This document shows positions 61,101-64,000 of a DNA stretch of 64,000 nt, one piece after another (positions within the stretch are counted from its first letter, which is position 1; each line of letters opens with the position of its first letter). Made by a program: the position numbers and the translations under genes. Source of the stretch: Taxawa tesnikishii (nom. ined.) (Eukaryota; Ascomycota; Dothideomycetes; Dothideales). The DNA lies in contig JAPDRO010000013.1 in assembly GCA_030247885.1 (NCBI GenBank), forward strand, positions 790,938 through 854,937, written 5' to 3'. The notes beneath the pieces were generated by a model, which did no database searches, had not been told where the DNA came from, and was given only the letters and a program-made list of their open reading frames with translations.

Positions 61101-62556
61101 CTTCACGAAATACGCACGAAGCCTGATCGTCCAGCAGAAACTCGATCGAATCGTGATCGACGAATGCCACCTGACGGTGACTGCCGTTGACTACCGATCG
61201 AGCATCGTCGACCTTACTGCGGTCCGCAATCTCAGGACGCAGTTTGTCTACCTGACAGCCACACTGCCTCCGTCCATGAAAGAGGAGTTTGAGGAGCGCA
61301 ACTACCTCTACCGTCCGACAACCATCAGAGCATCGAGCAACCGACCCAACATATTCTACATGGTCCGCAGGGCAGACCCTCGCAAAGGCAGCCTTCTGGA
61401 GCAGAGTGCGGTCGAAGCGCAAGACGCGTGGCGCGACTCCGACCTGTTCGATCATTCCCGTGACAAGATCGTCCTATACGTCCGAACGTGTGAGGACGCG
61501 GACAGCCTGTGCCAACTGCTTGGTTGTGCTGCATACACCGCAAAGAGCGGAACGCCGGAACAGAAGAAGCTCATCGTTGATCGCTGGATCCATACCTCCG
61601 ACCGCCCGTATCTCGTTGCCACGACCGCTCTTGCCGAAGGCTTCGACCACGCTCATGTACGTCTGGTCATGAACGTAGGGGAGCCGGACTCGTTGGTCAC
61701 CTTCGCGCAGGAGTCGGGTCGGGCCGGCCGCGACGGGATGGAGGCGTACTCGATGGTTCTCCTGCCGGCGACGTGGCAGGCACAGCTCGAAGACGACGTC
61801 GACGTCGGTTCGGAGCAGACGGGCAGCTGCAGGGACGACGTGTCACTTCGCAAGCGACGGGACAAGCAGGCCGTGCACAAGTACTTACGAGGCGAGCAAT
61901 GTTTCCGAACTTCGCTGAGCGAACACCTCGATCTCGCTCAGCACCGAAGGTGGTGCATGCCGGAAGACGTGGCTTGCGACGTCTGCAAAGCGGCTCACGA
62001 GGATCCAATCGCAGCCTCGGACGCGACAAGACGGCAGACCGCCCACACCGGACTCGATCTCATCCAGCAAGAGCGGCTGCAGGCTCACTCCGAACTTGTC
62101 AACTACCGTCTGGACCTGGCCAGCGTGCGCGGGACATGCTTGCTCTGCCGTGCGATGGACGAGGAATGGAAGCACGAGTTCTCCAAGTGTGCCCGGCGGC
62201 ATGAGGTGTTTCACGAGCGCAGTCGAGTACGGCAGCGGCACGAGACACGCGGACGAAAGTGGTTGCGTCCGTACACGAGCTGCTTCTGGTGCCTAAACCC
62301 TCAGTCCATCTGCCAAAGGGCTGAGCTCAGCAAGACCAGTAAGGAAGAAGCGTGTGAGCACGGAGACGTGGTCCTGCCGCTCTGTTACGGGATATTCGTG
62401 AGCGCCGGAGGAGCCAGATGGCTAGAGGACCACTTCCGGCGCAGATTCGCCGGGGTGGAGGATTTCTTTGACTGGTTGGGAGAGGAGACAAGATTTGGAG
62501 GCGGAATGGCGGTACAGGGAGTCAGAGTAGCGGCAAAGGCTTTATTGTCGTTCTAA
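58122..62556 (+). CDS. Telomere-linked RecQ-type DNA helicase with OrsD-like and recombinase-like N-terminal regions
   Basis: A subtelomeric RecQ-family helicase of about 1478 aa. The N-terminal region is OrsD/DUF3505-like with zinc-finger pairs (VCIHCQYAVVPSQLAKHLRVHH, CPYICRTPRGMQDHCERQH). The middle (about residues 600-830) looks like a tyrosine recombinase. The helicase core runs AILPTGAGKSLSF (Walker A, about 922), VIDECHL (DEAH-type, about 1013), TATLPPSM, and EGFDHAHVRLVMN plus FAQESGRAGRDG (motifs V and VI). A C-terminal tail carries CDVC, CLLC and CFWC pairs. Two frame breaks, at the A3 run 59487-59489 and the G4 run 59551-59554, each lack one base; correction joins both halves. It lies 1.4 kb from the telomere. 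Such genes are typically multicopy at chromosome ends. No RIP is visible in it. Confidence 0.88.
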
Positions 62557-62596
62557 GATAGCGAGGTCAGAGACAACTAATAGCAACGACCTATAA

Positions 62597-62700
62597 GAAA
62601 AAACAGAAGAAGTAGTGAAGGAAAAAACAGAAGAAGTAGTGAAGGAAAAAACAGAAGAAGTAGTGAAGGAAAAAACAGAAGAAGTAGCGAAGGAAAAAAA
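62597..62700 (+). repeat. 24-bp tandem repeat, about four units
   Basis: Purine-rich units built from GAAGGAAAAAACAG and AAGAAGTAGT repeat about four times with almost no change, starting some 40 bp after the helicase stop. A minisatellite of the subtelomere. Confidence 0.85.
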
Positions 62701-63164
62701 TAGATAATAGCTTAAGAGGTAAATACGTTAGGTCCTTACTAGCTCCGACAAGCAAGAAAGAGTCCTAACAAAAAGTAAACGCCTAATAATAAGTTAGTTA
62801 GAGTAGTTAAGAAGAAGTCTAATAGATAAGGAAAGTAACTTAGTTAAATAGACTTAAGCTAAGTTATAAAGAAGTTAAGAAAGAATCCTAAAGTATAATA
62901 AAGTTCTTCTTAAACCTTAGGGATTATATAGGATAATATAGAACTAAGAGTTAGGGTTTAGATAAATAAGGGTAAAAAGTAAGTATATAAATGAAGAAGA
63001 CGATAATCATAGAAAAGCTAAGTTTTAAAGAAAGGAACAATATTTCTCTATATAGGATTTTCAAAAAAAAAGGTAATATTTCTCTCTATAACAAGTATAA
63101 TATTTTAAAGAGAAAAGATATATCTCTTAAGATAAAAAAAGATAAAAGAAAGAAAAAGAAAAAC
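62701..63164. other. AT-rich subtelomeric spacer
   Basis: About 460 bp of A/T/G-rich sequence in which C becomes steadily rarer towards the telomere. No gene is seen. It contains short poly-A runs and TATTTCTCTCTATA-like repeats near 63030-63090. Confidence 0.5.
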
Positions 63165-63825
63165 TAATAGATTTAATAGTAAAGTAAAAGAAATTAAAGT
63201 AAAATAGTGGAATATAAAAAGAAAAAGGAGATTAGTTAAGAATAAGAGAAAAAAAGTAAAAAGGAAAGTAAAGTAAGGGAGGATAATATAAAAGAAAAGA
63301 GAAGATAATAAAAAGAAAAGGTAATAAAAAAGAGAAGGAATAAAATAAGTAAGTTAGAAAATAAGAGTTATAATAAGGAAGGAATAAAGAAAGAAAGTTT
63401 AAGTAATAGGGATATAATAATATAGAAATAGAATAAAAGTAAAAAATAGGAAAATAAGAAGAGATAAAATAAAAGAAAGAAAAGAAATAAAAGAAAAAAG
63501 TTAAAATAAGAGATTTATAGTAAAAGATAAGGAGTAAAGTAATAGAGATATAGTAATATAAGAATGGAATAATAAATTAGTAGAGTTAAAGTAATATTTA
63601 AAAAGAATAAGAAAGTAATAAAAATATAGTAATAAAGTAATAAAATAATAAAGTAGTAAAGTAGTAAAGTAATAAAATAATAGAGTAATAAAATAGTAGA
63701 GTAATAGAATAGTAGAGTAATAGAGTAGTAAAGTAATAAAGTAGTAGAGTAATAAGATATAAGAAGAATAAAAGAAGTAGAGAGATAAAATAGAAAGAAA
63801 GAAATAAAGTAGAAAGAGAAAAAAA
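63165..63825 (+). repeat. Cytosine-free purine-rich subtelomeric tract
   Basis: 661 consecutive bases on the + strand contain no C. The sequence is A/G-rich with scattered T, built from words such as AGTAATA, AAAGTAG and GAGATA; from 63600 to 63770 it is a loose AGTAATA-type repeat. The long minus-strand frame here (63598-63828) is an artefact of this composition. Confidence 0.88.
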
Positions 63826-63836
63826 CATTGAAAAAG

Positions 63837-63916
63837 AGAGTGAGTGAGTGAGAGTAAGAATGAGTAAGAATAAGAGTGAGTGAGTGAGTGAGTGAGTGAG
63901 TGAGTGAGTGAGTGGG
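63837..63916 (+). repeat. GAGT tetranucleotide repeat adjoining the telomere
   Basis: About 80 bp of GAGT/GTGA repeats with a few AGTAAGAAT interruptions, passing directly into the TTAGGG array through GTGGGTTAGGG. Confidence 0.9.
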
Positions 63917-64000
63917 TTAGGGTTAGGGTTAGGGTTAGGGTTAGGGTTAGGGTTAGGGTTAGGGTTAGGGTTAGGGTTAGGGTTAGGGTTAGGGTTAGGG
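63917..64000 (+). repeat. Telomere, 14 perfect TTAGGG repeats
   Basis: 84 bases of exact TTAGGG units run to the last base. The G-rich strand reads 5' to 3' outward, so this is the right-hand chromosome end. The array is cut at the window or assembly edge and may be longer in vivo. Confidence 0.98.

Noticed and set aside
63598-63828. 76-residue minus-strand frame rich in Leu, Phe, Tyr
   Set aside because: It is the complement of a C-free purine-rich tract; composition alone gives the frame and the hydrophobic residues.
1-64000. CRISPR arrays, operons, Shine-Dalgarno sites, tRNA or rRNA genes
   Set aside because: The sequence is eukaryotic with spliced genes; no array of spaced repeats and no convincing tRNA or rRNA was found by eye.

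Overview
The window is the right-hand end of a filamentous ascomycete chromosome, probably a Dothideomycete. The reasons are short GT-AG introns of about 44-165 bp, dense ascomycete housekeeping genes on both strands, an extremely AT-rich block with almost no CA/TG dinucleotides (the footprint of repeat-induced point mutation, RIP), and 14 perfect TTAGGG repeats closing the window at base 64000. The class assignment is inference; no species is claimed.

From 1 to 40.9 kb is an ordinary gene-dense chromosome arm: a membrane protein cut by the left edge, an SNG1-family membrane protein, ubiquitin-activating enzyme E1 (UBA1), an NADP-type short-chain dehydrogenase (SDR), a small single-pass membrane protein, tRNA-splicing endonuclease subunit SEN34, a HET-domain protein, a PlsB/GNPAT-type acyltransferase, the dolichol-pathway mannosyltransferase ALG2, an external NADH dehydrogenase with an EF-hand, Elongator subunit ELP4, a secreted heme-thiolate peroxygenase, a large protein of unknown function, a SET/MYND-type protein, a secreted carboxylesterase, a cytochrome-b5-fused sphingolipid-type desaturase and a second SDR. 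Several neighbours are divergent pairs with short shared promoters.

From 40.9 to 54.1 kb is a RIP-ruined transposon block with no usable ORF. By eye it contains a full-length Ty1/copia element (46413-51545, 167-bp LTRs, short target-site duplication) and a roughly 3.7-kb terminal-inverted-repeat DNA element (about 41115-44814). One end of that element recurs inverted at 56.96-57.66 kb. Between the two AT-rich blocks is an island of normal composition with an intact secreted GH5 endoglucanase. Then come an array of a 14-bp motif, a telomere-linked RecQ helicase gene (58122-62556), a tandem 24-mer, 661 bases with no C on the + strand, GAGT repeats and the telomere.

The strongest cross-cutting observation is that at least ten conserved genes carry single-base frame breaks, nearly all at homopolymer runs. 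Changing one base in each run restores one continuous conserved protein and makes the spliced length a multiple of three. This points to homopolymer-length errors in the assembly rather than mass pseudogenisation. The most interesting biology is the helicase. Between an N-terminal OrsD-like zinc-finger region and the RecQ core it carries what looks like a tyrosine-recombinase catalytic fold, and it ends in a cysteine-pair-rich tail.
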